Assembly (NCBI RefSeq): GCF_016861975.1
Contig: NZ_BOMB01000004.1
Span: 1 to 64,000 of the forward strand
Source: Actinocatenispora rupis
Lineage (GTDB): Bacteria; Actinomycetota; Actinomycetes; Mycobacteriales; Micromonosporaceae
Length of the DNA stretch: 64,000 nucleotides
Reading direction: 5' to 3'
Shown here: piece after piece, positions 17,188-24,806 of the stretch
Position numbering within the stretch: the stretch's first letter is position 1
How the letters are laid out: the number at the start of each line of letters is the position of its first letter
Program-made: the position numbers and the translations under genes
The notes under the pieces: generated by a model
What the model saw: only the letters and a program-made list of their open reading frames with translations
Told to the model about the DNA's origin: nothing
Databases searched by the model: none

Positions 17188-18863
17188 GCGGCACGTTCAC
17201 GACGGGGCGGGCGCTGACGTTCGGACTGTTCGTCGCGCTCGTCCTGGTCACCCTCGTCATCACGGTCTGGGCGCGGCGCAACTCCGGCGGCGGCGCGGAG
17301 GACTTCTACACCGGCGGTCGCGCGTTCTCCGGACTGCAGAACGGGCTGGCGCTCGCCGGCGACTACATGTCCGCCGCGTCGTTCCTCGGCATCGCCGGCA
17401 TCATCGCGCTCGCCGGCTACGACGGCTTCCTGTACTCGATCGGCTTTCTCGTCGCGTGGCTCGTCGCGCTGGTGCTCGTCGGGCTGATGCGCAACGTCGG
17501 CCGGTTCACCATGGCCGACGTACTGTCGTTCCGGATGCGGGCCCGCCCGGTGCGTACGGCGGCGGCCGTCTCGACACTCACCGTCTCGGTGTTCTACCTG
17601 CTCGCGCAGATGGTCGGGGCGGGCGCGCTGGTATCGCTGCTGCTCGGCATCAGGCCCGGCGAGACGTTCCTCGGCATGTCGGCGGGCGAGGCGAAGGTCG
17701 CGACCATCATCGTCGTCGGCGTCCTCATGGTCGTGTACGTGACGTTCGGCGGCATGAAGGGCACCACCTGGGTACAGATCACCAAGGCCGTACTGCTGAT
17801 GGCCGGCACCGCGCTGATGACCGTACTGGTCATGGCGCACTTCGGGTTCGACCTCAGCCGGCTGCTCGGCAGCGCCGCGAAGGCCAGCGGGCACGGCGCG
17901 GCGTTCCTCGAACCCGGCCTCAAGTACGGGACGGAGGTGCCCGGCCACCCCGGTGCGACGCTCGCGCACAAGCTCGACCTGATCAGCCTCGGCCTGGCGC
18001 TGGTCCTCGGCACCGCCGGGCTGCCGCACATCCTGACCCGCTTCTACACCGTGCCGAACGCGCGTACCGCCCGCGCCTCGGTGAACTGGGCGATCGGCCT
18101 GGTCGGCGTGTTCTACCTGATGACGCTGGCGCTCGGGTTCGGCGCGGCGGCGCTCGTCGGGCACGCCGCGATCACCGCGCAGGACCCGGCCGGCAACACC
18201 GCCGCACCGCAGCTGGCGCACGTACTCGGGCACGAGGTCGCCGGCAGGTACGGTGCCGGGATCCTGCTCGCGGTGATCGCCGCGGTCGCGTTCGCCACGA
18301 TCCTGGCCGTGGTGGCGGGGCTGGTGATGGCGTCCGCGACGTCGCTCGCGCACGACTACTTCGGGCAGGTTCTCATGCTCGGCCGCCCGCGCGAGTCGCA
18401 GGAGGTCGGCGTGGCGCGGTTCGCCGCCGCCCTGATCGGTACGCTCGCGATCGTCCTGGCCATCTTCGCGCAGAACCTGAACGTCGCGTTCCTGGTGGCG
18501 CTGGCGTTCGCGATCGCGGCCTCGGCGAACCTGCCGTCGATCGTGTTCTCCCTGTTCTGGCGGCGGTTCACGACCGCGGGCGCGGTCGCCGGCATGTACG
18601 GCGGGCTCGGCAGTTCGCTGCTGCTGGTGGCCTTCTCGCCCGTGGTGTCCGGCAAGGTCAATCCGGTCACGGGCGCCAGCGAGTCGCTGTTCCCGGCCGG
18701 CGTCGACTTCCACTGGTTCCCGATGGAGAACCCGGGCATCGTGTCGATCCCGGTCGGGTTCGCCTGCGCGGTCCTCGGCACGCTGCTCAGCCGCCGGCCC
18801 GCCGACCCCGCCCGGCACACCGAGCTGGAGGTACGCGCGCTCACCGGCATCGGCGCGCCCTGA
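17184..18863 (+). CDS. Solute:sodium symporter family (ActP-like monocarboxylate/cation symporter)
   Basis: 559 residues and about thirteen membrane helices. AEDFYTGGRAFSGLQNGLALAGDYMSAASFLGIAG is the SSS family signature around helices 1-2, with the D-Y-M-S-A-A-S-F of acetate permeases. YVTFGGMKGTTWVQITKAVLLM is the conserved G-G-M-x-x-x-x-W-x-Q helix. LVLGTAGLPHILTRFYTVPNARTARASV is the ActP hallmark (G-L-P-H-I-L-x-R-F-Y-T-V). It is predicted to import acetate or related short carboxylates with Na+ or H+. GTGA overlap with the DUF485 partner gives coupled expression. Confidence 0.92.
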   Translation: MSGTFTTGRALTFGLFVALVLVTLVITVWARRNSGGGAEDFYTGGRAFSGLQNGLALAGDYMSAASFLGIAGIIALAGYDGFLYSIGFLVAWLVALVLVGLMRNVGRFTMADVLSFRMRARPVRTAAAVSTLTVSVFYLLAQMVGAGALVSLLLGIRPGETFLGMSAGEAKVATIIVVGVLMVVYVTFGGMKGTTWVQITKAVLLMAGTALMTVLVMAHFGFDLSRLLGSAAKASGHGAAFLEPGLKYGTEVPGHPGATLAHKLDLISLGLALVLGTAGLPHILTRFYTVPNARTARASVNWAIGLVGVFYLMTLALGFGAAALVGHAAITAQDPAGNTAAPQLAHVLGHEVAGRYGAGILLAVIAAVAFATILAVVAGLVMASATSLAHDYFGQVLMLGRPRESQEVGVARFAAALIGTLAIVLAIFAQNLNVAFLVALAFAIAASANLPSIVFSLFWRRFTTAGAVAGMYGGLGSSLLLVAFSPVVSGKVNPVTGASESLFPAGVDFHWFPMENPGIVSIPVGFACAVLGTLLSRRPADPARHTELEVRALTGIGAP

Positions 18864-18884
18864 CGGTTCTGGTTCACTGTCGGC

Positions 18885-19538
18885 ATGTCCACCGCCACCG
18901 CGACGACCCGCACGCCCGCCCCCGCCGTACGCCGCGGTCCGGTCGTGGCCGTCGTCGCCGTGGCCGCCGGCGTCGTACTCGGCGCGCTCGACCTCGCCGG
19001 CCAGCTCGCCCTCCCGTACCCGTGGGCGAACCTGGCGAACTCGGCCGCGCTGTGGGCGGTCGCCGCGTTCGGCCTCGCCCGGTGGGTACGCGCCGGCGCC
19101 GTACGCTGCATGGTCGCCGGCACCGTCCTGCTCGTCGTCGCCGTCCCCGTCTACTACCTCGCCGCCGCGCTGGTACTGCACGACGAGGTCGGCAACGCGG
19201 TGTCCGCGGTCGGCCTCGCCTGGACCGCCTCCGGGGTGCTCGCCGGCTGCGTGTTCGGCCTCGCCGGGCACCTCCGCGCCGTACGTCCCCCCTTCCTGGC
19301 CGCGCTCGGCGTCGCCCTCCCCAGCGCCGTACTGCTCGCCGAGGCCGCGCAGCGCGCGCTGCGCCCGCACCGTGGCTGGGACGACGACGCGTGGACGGCC
19401 GTGATCCAGGTGGCGCTGGCCGTCGTACTCGTGGCCGCCGCGGGACGCGGCCTGCGCGGCCGGGCGCTCGCCGCCGCGCTGGCCGTACCGCTCGCCGCGT
19501 TCGGCTGGGTCGCGTTCCGCGTCGCCGGCTTCGCCTGA
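18885..19538 (+). CDS. Integral membrane protein of unknown function
   Basis: 217 residues from ATG 18885. Six to seven hydrophobic helices begin with VVAVVAVAAGVVLGALDLAGQLAL. A conserved-looking ALPYPWANLANSAALWAVAAFGLARW segment follows the first helix; this pattern is familiar from DUF6518-type actinomycete proteins, with moderate confidence. No catalytic motifs. It lies 21 nt after the symporter stop and may be the last gene of that operon, although TTCACTGT just upstream could also serve as a promoter. Confidence 0.75.
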   Translation: MSTATATTRTPAPAVRRGPVVAVVAVAAGVVLGALDLAGQLALPYPWANLANSAALWAVAAFGLARWVRAGAVRCMVAGTVLLVVAVPVYYLAAALVLHDEVGNAVSAVGLAWTASGVLAGCVFGLAGHLRAVRPPFLAALGVALPSAVLLAEAAQRALRPHRGWDDDAWTAVIQVALAVVLVAAAGRGLRGRALAAALAVPLAAFGWVAFRVAGFA

Positions 19539-19602
19539 CCGCTCCGGATCGCCCGTCCAGCAACGCTTTCCCGGCCTGCACCGGACATCGTCAGCCTCCA
19601 AC

Positions 19603-19974
19603 TCACGGGGTCGTCGGGGTGAAGGTCAGGACGCCGACAGCCCCGTCGACCCAGTCGACCCGCACGCCGAGGTTGTTGAGCTGACCGCGGGATCCGTTGC
19701 CGGACAACGTGTTCTCCACTTCCGTACCGGGTGCGGTACCCCGGACGGTGACGGTCGAGTGGGCGACGGTGACGTGCACCCGGTCGATCCCGTACGCGGG
19801 GGTCTCGACACCGAAGCCGGCGCTGCCGTCGACACGGATCTGGCACGACCCGTACCGGCAGGCGGTGGCGTCGGTGCCGTCGGTGGCGCGGGGCGGGTCG
19901 GTGGCGCCGCAGCCTGCGAGGACCGCGACGCAGCCCAGGAGTACCGCGGTCCGCCACCGCGTTCGATCCGTCAT
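19603..19974 (-). CDS. Small secreted lipoprotein
   Basis: 123 residues from ATG 19974; the frame extends to 20046 but that would displace the signal peptide. Signal sequence MTDRTRWRTAVLLGCVAVLAGC with the lipobox L-A-G-C at 19-22, so Cys22 is the predicted lipidated residue. The mature part has a Cys pair (ACRYGSCQIRV) and a beta-rich sequence with VHVTVAHSTVTVRGTAPG. The C-x-x-G-x-C and the strand pattern suggest a small sandwich domain, perhaps disulphide-linked. I do not recognise a named family. Divergent from the PadR gene. Confidence 0.75.
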   Translation of the reverse strand: MTDRTRWRTAVLLGCVAVLAGCGATDPPRATDGTDATACRYGSCQIRVDGSAGFGVETPAYGIDRVHVTVAHSTVTVRGTAPGTEVENTLSGNGSRGQLNNLGVRVDWVDGAVGVLTFTPTTP

Positions 19975-20039
19975 CTCCGTACCGCCTTCCGTCGTGACAC
20001 CGGTGTACCGGACGGCGGCGGGAGCGGTCCCGCGCGTAC

Positions 20040-20067
20040 TGGACACTATTCAGATCATCGGTATAGT
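20040..20067 (+). promoter_or_regulatory. Promoter of padR-type gene (leaderless)
   Basis: TGGACA at 20040-20045, a 16-bp spacer, then TATAGT at 20062-20067. The ATG of the PadR gene is at 20074, 7 nt beyond the -10 box, so transcription and translation probably start together. Confidence 0.6.
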
Positions 20068-20073
20068 CACCGC

Positions 20074-20400
20074 ATGGCGATGCAGGAGCCGACCTTCCTC
20101 GTACTGACCGCGCTCGCGGGTCCGCCGCTGCACGGGTACGCGATCATGCGTGCCGCGGCGGAGCTGCCCGGCGGCATGCCGCTGCGCGCCGGCACGCTGT
20201 ACGCGGCGCTCGACCGGCTGACCGCCGAGGGCCTGGTCGAGGTGGCCGGCGAGGAGCAGCTGGGCGGCGGGCGGGTGCGCCGGTCGTACCGGCTGACGGG
20301 GTCGGGCGCGACCGCGCTGCGGGCCGAGACCGCGCGGCGGCGCGACCTGCTCGCCGTGGCCACCGACCGGCTCGCCGCCCTGCGCCCGCGCCCCGCCTGA
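20074..20400 (+). CDS. PadR-family transcriptional regulator
   Basis: 108 residues from ATG 20074; ATG at 20080 is also possible. PTFLVLTALAGPPLHGYAIM is the canonical PadR helix 1-2, LRAGTLYAALDRLTAEGLVEV the recognition helix and wing, and RRSYRLTGSGATALRAE the C-terminal helix. PadR proteins are small dimeric repressors, usually of drug-efflux or membrane-stress genes. The gene 27 nt downstream encodes a membrane protein; the same PadR plus membrane-protein pair recurs at 55-56 kb. Confidence 0.92.
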   Translation: MAMQEPTFLVLTALAGPPLHGYAIMRAAAELPGGMPLRAGTLYAALDRLTAEGLVEVAGEEQLGGGRVRRSYRLTGSGATALRAETARRRDLLAVATDRLAALRPRPA

Positions 20401-20427
20401 CCGGCGACCGACCCCGAAGGGACCGAC

Positions 20428-21420
20428 GTGACCGACGAGGCGACCGTCCGCCGCTACCGGCGGCTGCTGCACGCGTACCCGGGCTGGCACCGCCACCGGT
20501 ACGGCCCGGACCTGCTGACCACGCTGCTCGACGCCGCCGAGGCCGACCCGGGCGCCGACAGCCGGCGGGCCCGGGCCGCGATCGTCGCCGACGGGCTGCG
20601 TACCCGGGTGCGGGTGCGCGGCGCCGGCTGGCTCCTCGCCGCACTCGCCGCGCTCGCCGGTGCGGGCGCGCTCGCCGGGCTGGCGGGCTTCGCCAGCTGG
20701 TACGCGACGGTCGGGCCGGCGCCGACGCGGGCGCGTGCGGTCGCGGTCGCCGGGCCGCTGCTGCCGGCCGGGAAACCCAGTGTCGACACCGTTTCCGACG
20801 GCGCGTACGAGTCCGGCGGCGACCCCCTCGACACCGCGTTGATGGCGGTGCTCGGCGATCCCGACCCGGCGCGGGGCGGCGTCGTACTCGAATGGTTCGA
20901 GGTGCCGCACCGTGCCGCCCCGCTCGCCGACGCCGGGCGGTACCTGTCGGGGCACGGTTGGCGGGTCCGGCACGACGCCGAGACGCTGGTCGCCGACCGC
21001 GCCAGGCTCCGGATCGAGCTGACCGTACTGGCCGGCGACGCCCGCCACCCGGACGACGTGACCGTGCACGTGCTGCCGATCCCGCCGACCACCGCGTACG
21101 TGCTGGCCACGGTGGGTGCGGCGGTTGGGCTGGTGGCCGGCTGGCTCGTCGCCGCCGCCGTACTGGCGCGGGCCCGGCACCGCGCGACCGCCGACCTCGC
21201 CGCGCTCGTACTCCTGGTGGTGGCGGTCCTGGGCACGCTGCCCGCCGCCGGCCTCGACCTCCTCGCCGTGGGCAGCGCCGGCTCGCTGCTGCCGGAGCCG
21301 CCGTGGTCTGGTTACCACTTCGCACTCGCCCGGCCGCTCGGCGCGTGCGGGGCCCTGGCGCTGGGGGCCGTCCTGCTGCTGACGGTCCGGCGCCGGCCGC
21401 GCACCCGCGTCACCGCCTGA
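20428..21420 (+). CDS. Membrane protein paired with PadR
   Basis: 330 residues from GTG 20428, with GAAGGGACC ahead. The opening VRRYRRLLHAYPGWHRHRYGPDLLTTLLDAAE resembles the conserved N-terminus of many actinomycete proteins encoded next to PadR regulators (L-L-x-x-Y-P-x-x-x-R-x-x-Y-G-x-E/D-L). One helix lies at about 68-90, then an extracytoplasmic domain, then three to four C-terminal helices. Function unknown; the gene arrangement suggests it is controlled by the PadR. It overlaps the convergent TetR gene by 11 nt. Confidence 0.8.
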   Translation: MTDEATVRRYRRLLHAYPGWHRHRYGPDLLTTLLDAAEADPGADSRRARAAIVADGLRTRVRVRGAGWLLAALAALAGAGALAGLAGFASWYATVGPAPTRARAVAVAGPLLPAGKPSVDTVSDGAYESGGDPLDTALMAVLGDPDPARGGVVLEWFEVPHRAAPLADAGRYLSGHGWRVRHDAETLVADRARLRIELTVLAGDARHPDDVTVHVLPIPPTTAYVLATVGAAVGLVAGWLVAAAVLARARHRATADLAALVLLVVAVLGTLPAAGLDLLAVGSAGSLLPEPPWSGYHFALARPLGACGALALGAVLLLTVRRRPRTRVTA

Positions 21421-22036
21421 CGGCGATCCCGGCGAGCAGCAGTTCGGCCAGGGTGTCGGCGTACCGGTCCGGGTCGACGTCGGGGTGCTCGTCGAGGTAG
21501 GCGAGCATCGCGTCGATCGCCCCCTGGTACGTCACGGCCACCACCCGTACGTCGAAGTCCCGGAGGGTGCCCTCCTCCTGGCCGCGCCGCAGCAGCGCCT
21601 CCTCCGCCCGGTACGTCTCCTCGTAGTCGGCGAGGGTGAGCCGCGGCGCCTCGTCCGGGCCGCGCAGGTTGAGCGAGATCCGGTTCAGCGCCCGGAACTC
21701 CGTGGCGTGCGTCTGCCCCAGCCGCGCCGCCTGCCGCAACGCGGCCCGGAGTACGTCGGGGACGGGTCGGGTCAGGTCGAGTCCGGCGGCGAGGGAGTCG
21801 CGCAGCGCGGCGAGAGTACCGCGGGCGACGGTGGCCATCAGGTCGTCCTTGGACCCGAAGTAGTGCGACACGAGGCCCTTGGAAACGCCTGCGGCGTCGG
21901 CGATCCGGGCCAGCGACGCGTACTCGTAGCCGTGGTGGGCGACGACCTCCAGGGTGGCGCGGACGATCTGGGCGCGGCGCCGCTCCTCGCCGAGGCGTTC
22001 GCGGCGGCGGGTCGGGGCGGGGTCGGACGGGCTCAT
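21410..22036 (-). CDS. TetR-family transcriptional regulator
   Basis: 208 residues from ATG 22036. The DNA-binding domain is RRAQIVRATLEVVAHHGYEYASLARIADAAGVSKGLVSHYFGSKDDLM, a textbook TetR HTH. The ligand domain resembles the BetI-like C-terminal group (YEETYRAEEALLRRGQEEGTLRDFDVR). It lies 32 nt downstream of a membrane-protein gene on the same strand, so the two are probably one operon. The 16-bp palindrome in that operon's promoter (22478-22493) is its likely operator. Confidence 0.92.
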   Translation of the reverse strand: MSPSDPAPTRRRERLGEERRRAQIVRATLEVVAHHGYEYASLARIADAAGVSKGLVSHYFGSKDDLMATVARGTLAALRDSLAAGLDLTRPVPDVLRAALRQAARLGQTHATEFRALNRISLNLRGPDEAPRLTLADYEETYRAEEALLRRGQEEGTLRDFDVRVVAVTYQGAIDAMLAYLDEHPDVDPDRYADTLAELLLAGIAVRR

Positions 22037-22068
22037 GCGCCCACTCTGACCGCTGCGGCCGCCCGGGG

Positions 22069-22464
22069 TCACGCGACCCGCCGGCGCGCCGCCCGGACGA
22101 CGCAGCCGAGCAGGACCAGCATGACCGCGGCGACCACGACCATCTGACCGCGCATCCAGCCGGGGAACGCGGGCAGGCACGCCTCCACCACGTTCACCGC
22201 GGCGACGACGGTGGCGATGACCCCGATCGCGCGGACCGCCCGCACGCTGCCGCGCCGGGCCGCGCGCAGCCGCAACGGGAGCAGTACCGCGAAGGCGGCG
22301 ACGACGAGGGCGTGGCCCCACGCCTCCCGGGTCGCGAGGTGCGGTGCGGCGGCCGTGAGGACGACCAGCACCACGACGGTCGCGACCACGATCCCCACGT
22401 ACGTCCAGATCGCGGCGCGCACGGCCCGGAGGTCGGTGGGCGCCGCCTCGATGTCGTTGACCAT
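22069..22464 (-). CDS. Small membrane protein co-transcribed with TetR
   Basis: 131 residues from ATG 22464. Four hydrophobic helices: AIWTYVGIVVATVVVLVVLTAAA, WGHALVVAAFAVLLPLRL, AIGVIATVVAAVNVVEACLP and GQMVVVAAVMLVLLGCVV. No family that I recognise. The promoter starts only a few bases upstream (-10 TACTAT ending 7 nt before the ATG), consistent with a leaderless mRNA. It is the probable target of the TetR protein encoded next. Confidence 0.75.
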   Translation of the reverse strand: MVNDIEAAPTDLRAVRAAIWTYVGIVVATVVVLVVLTAAAPHLATREAWGHALVVAAFAVLLPLRLRAARRGSVRAVRAIGVIATVVAAVNVVEACLPAFPGWMRGQMVVVAAVMLVLLGCVVRAARRRVA

Positions 22465-22471
22465 GCGGCCA

Positions 22472-22500
22472 ATAGTATTGACCAATTGGCCAACAAGCAA
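22472..22500 (-). promoter_or_regulatory. Promoter with palindromic operator in spacer
   Basis: On the minus strand: -35 TTGCTT (22500-22495), exact 17-bp spacer, -10 TACTAT (22477-22472). The spacer contains the 16-bp palindrome TTGGCCAATTGGTCAA (22493-22478; two mismatched positions). A repressor bound there would block RNA polymerase directly. Confidence 0.7.
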
Positions 22501-22557
22501 CCGGGACGGACGACACGACACCGGGCAGGAACATCGGGGCGGGCCGATACCACGCCT

Positions 22558-22582
22558 GGATGGCCGGCGCGGCAACGGACAG
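22558..22582. repeat. 25-nt interrupted palindrome (degenerate copy)
   Basis: Left arm GGATGGCCGG, loop CGCGG, right arm CAACGGACAG. One of two copies in the gap between the membrane-protein promoter and the DedA stop. Confidence 0.5.
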
Positions 22583-22622
22583 CGGTCGACAAGGGGGACC
22601 GGACGGGTCGGATCCGCGCGGT

Positions 22623-22647
22623 GGATCCCTTGTCCGGCAACGGAAAG
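22623..22647. repeat. 25-nt interrupted palindrome (element copy)
   Basis: Left arm GGATCCCTTG, loop TCCGG, right arm CAACGGAAAG. It ends 3 nt from the stop codon of the DedA gene (minus strand), so it would be in the 3' end of that transcript. Confidence 0.65.
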
Positions 22648-22650
22648 CGG

Positions 22651-23280
22651 TCAGGACGGGGAACCGGCCGGGTGGCGGCGACGGTGGGCGCGCCGTACCC
22701 GCCAGCCGACCAGACCGGTCACCGCGAGCGCGGCGGCGACCACCACGTACAGCTCGTACCGGGTGGCGAGCCGCTCGACGGCGGCGAGGTGCGCGCCGAG
22801 CAGGTACCCGAGGGTGGCCCAGACGCCGACCCAGGCGGCGGCGCCGATCGCGTTGCACACCAGGAAACGCCACCAGCGCATGCCGGCCGCACCGGCGAGC
22901 AGGCCGTTGGCCTGGCGCAGTCCCTCGACGAACCGCGCCACGATCACGACCGTGCCACCGTGCCGGCCCATGAACCGTTCGGCCCGGTCCAGCCGGCGCG
23001 GGGTGAGCAGCACGTACCGGCCGTACCGGGCGAGGAGGCGGCGACCGCCGAAGTGGCCGATGGCGTACCCGATGTTGTCGCCGAGGACGGCCGCGACGAG
23101 CGCGAGGCCGGCGACGGCGAGGATGTGCAGGTGGCCGTCGTGCGCGGCGACCGAGGCGAGGATGAGCACGGTCTCGCCGGGCGAGGGCACCCCGAAGTCC
23201 TCCACGAGGACCAGTACGGACACCGCAAGGTAGCCGTACTGGTCGAGCAGAGCGGCCAGGTCGGCGAGAGCCGTGGTCAC
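22651..23280 (-). CDS. DedA family membrane protein
   Basis: 209 residues from GTG 23280, overlapping the PAP2 stop by 4 nt. Family motifs: LVEDFGVPSPGETVLILASV (E-D-x-x-x-P-x-P-G-E), LGDNIGYAIGHFGGRRLL (G-D-x-x-x-Y-x-I-G) and VIVARFVEGLRQANGLLAGAAGMRWWRFL (the R-F-x-x-x-x-R amphipathic re-entrant helix). DedA proteins are proton-coupled lipid-carrier flippases, including undecaprenyl-phosphate translocases. Pairing with a PAP2 phosphatase in one operon points to recycling of the undecaprenyl carrier (inference). Confidence 0.92.
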   Translation of the reverse strand: MTTALADLAALLDQYGYLAVSVLVLVEDFGVPSPGETVLILASVAAHDGHLHILAVAGLALVAAVLGDNIGYAIGHFGGRRLLARYGRYVLLTPRRLDRAERFMGRHGGTVVIVARFVEGLRQANGLLAGAAGMRWWRFLVCNAIGAAAWVGVWATLGYLLGAHLAAVERLATRYELYVVVAAALAVTGLVGWRVRRAHRRRHPAGSPS

Positions 23281-23948
23281 CGGTGGCGGCCTCCAGCGGG
23301 CAGTTCGGGCGACGCGGCCGAGGCGTCGCCACCCACCCGACTGTACGACCCGGCGACCGTCGCGCCGGCGAGTACGGGCCGCAGCGGCGTCCGGGCGAGG
23401 GCGGCGAGCAGCCGGGCGACGAGCGTACGCAGGCCGGAGAGTACGAGCAGGAACGCGACGGCCGCGCCGATCAGGAGACCGCCGGTGACGTCGAGCGGGT
23501 AGTGCACCCCGACGTACACCCGGGCGAACGCGAGCAGGACGGCCAGTACGACGGCCAGTGCGCCCCAGCGGCGCGACACGACCAGCAGCCCGGCGGCGAA
23601 CGCCCCCGCGATCACCGCGTGGTCGGACGGGAACGACGGATCGGTCGAATGGTTCAGCAGCAACAGGACGTGCGGCATCGCCACGAACGGCCGGGGCCGG
23701 TCGACCAGCGGCCCGACGATCTGGTTGAGCGCCAGGCCGACCAGGGTCGCCACGCCGGTGAGTACGACGGCGGCCAGCGACTGGAAGCCGTCGGCGCGGC
23801 GCCGGGCCAGCAGCCCGCACACCACCCAGACCGCGGCGAGCGCGACGAGCCCGCCCCACAGCGCGTACGCGGCCATGAAACCGTGCGCCCAGCCGGTCGC
23901 GGCAGCCAGGTGGTCGATGTCCCAGAAGAGGCTGCGATCTGCGCCCAT
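23277..23948 (-). CDS. PAP2 superfamily phosphatase (undecaprenyl-PP phosphatase-like)
   Basis: 223 residues from ATG 23948 (MGADRSLFWDIDHLAA); the open frame reaches 24041 but that segment holds operator repeats. The three PAP2 catalytic blocks are complete. They are a K/R-x6-R-P-like LVDRPRPF, PSFPSDHA (S-x-S-D-H-like, general acid His) and RVYVGVHYPLDVTGG (R-x5-H-x3-D, nucleophile His). Five to six membrane helices. Predicted to dephosphorylate a lipid pyrophosphate on the outer face of the membrane, feeding the lipid phosphate to the DedA partner. Confidence 0.92.
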   Translation of the reverse strand: MGADRSLFWDIDHLAAATGWAHGFMAAYALWGGLVALAAVWVVCGLLARRRADGFQSLAAVVLTGVATLVGLALNQIVGPLVDRPRPFVAMPHVLLLLNHSTDPSFPSDHAVIAGAFAAGLLVVSRRWGALAVVLAVLLAFARVYVGVHYPLDVTGGLLIGAAVAFLLVLSGLRTLVARLLAALARTPLRPVLAGATVAGSYSRVGGDASAASPELPAGGRHR

Positions 23949-24018
23949 GCCGTGCCTTCCGATGTCGGTGTCCCGCAGCGGCCGCCACGACGCGCCAGTA
24001 CGCACGACCGAGTGGCTA

Positions 24019-24064
24019 CTACAGTTGAGTGTCGTAGACATTATTACTACAGTCGCTGTCGTAG
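24019..24064. promoter_or_regulatory. Two dyad repeats upstream of the PAP2-dedA operon
   Basis: CTACAGTTGAGTGTCGTAG (24019-24037) and CTACAGTCGCTGTCGTAG (24047-24064), both framed by CTAC...GTAG, about 27 bp apart. The region is AT-richer than its surroundings. The form is reminiscent of BlaI/MecI/CopY-type operators (T-A-C-A...T-G-T-A); that resemblance is loose. They lie 71-116 nt before the PAP2 start. Confidence 0.5.
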
Positions 24065-24806
24065 ATGCGCGGGGCGGGGACGAACGGGGCGCCGGACCGG
24101 ACCGGTCGGACGACCACGTCCGGGCGACGACCCGTCCCGTACGACACGGCGGGCCAGGGCACGGCCGTGGACGGCAGGCGTACCCGCGCGCGGCACACGT
24201 CGCGATCGTCTACGCCAGCGTCGGCGCCGGACCCGACCGCAACGCCGAACTCGCCCGGCGGATCGACGCCACCTGCCACAGCACCGACCGCCTCACGTGG
24301 TCAGCACGGCGGGGGTCACGCCGGCGGTGCCGGCCGCGTTCCCTCCCCCGCGTTCTGTCCGCCCGCGTTCGTGCCGCCCGCGTTCCTGCCGCCCGCGTTC
24401 CTGCCGCCCGCCGGCGCCGACGAGATCGCCGCGCGCCGCCGGTTCCGTTCGCAACCCGCACCTCCGTGCAGAACCCGCGCGGCCGCTCCACGCACGATCG
24501 CCCGACCCATCGCCACCCGCTGCGTTCGCCAGCAACGAATCCGCTCGCGCTCGTGGCCGCCACTCGCTCGGCCCGGGTCGACCGGACCGTACGGTCGCCG
24601 CCGCGCCCACCGTCCGTCCGGCCGCGCCCGCCCACACGTGGCCCCGGGCGCGCGGTTCGCCTGTCCGGTAACGGATCCGGCCATGGCGCCGTAGGGTCGA
24701 CACGTGACGGCGGCCGCACCCCGCGCGGGACGCCCCGGGTGCGTCGATGAGTTCCGGCGGCGCGGACCGTCTGTACCGGTGACGATCCGATCCTGGAGGA
24801 CATCCC
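24065..24806. other. 742-nt region without a convincing gene; 15-bp tandem repeats
   Basis: Open frames here are shadow-like. The only short coding-like stretch is VAIVYASVGAGPDRNAEL at about 24200-24255, and it ends in low-complexity sequence. Four 15-bp repeats of the form CCGCGTTCNTGCCGC occupy 24348-24407, and a 25-nt palindrome lies at 24654-24678. It may be a decayed gene, but there is too little to name it. The ribosome binding site of the next gene (GGAGGA, 24795-24800) is at the end. Confidence 0.4.
24654..24678. repeat. 25-nt interrupted palindrome (element copy)
   Basis: Left arm GGTTCGCCTG, loop TCCGG, right arm TAACGGATCC. Located in the gene-free stretch upstream of the hydrolase at 24807. 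Confidence 0.6.

Noticed and set aside
24065-24694. 209-codon frame with PPAFxPPAF repeats
   Set aside because: Low-complexity, starts inside an operator repeat, and arises from the 15-bp tandem DNA repeat.
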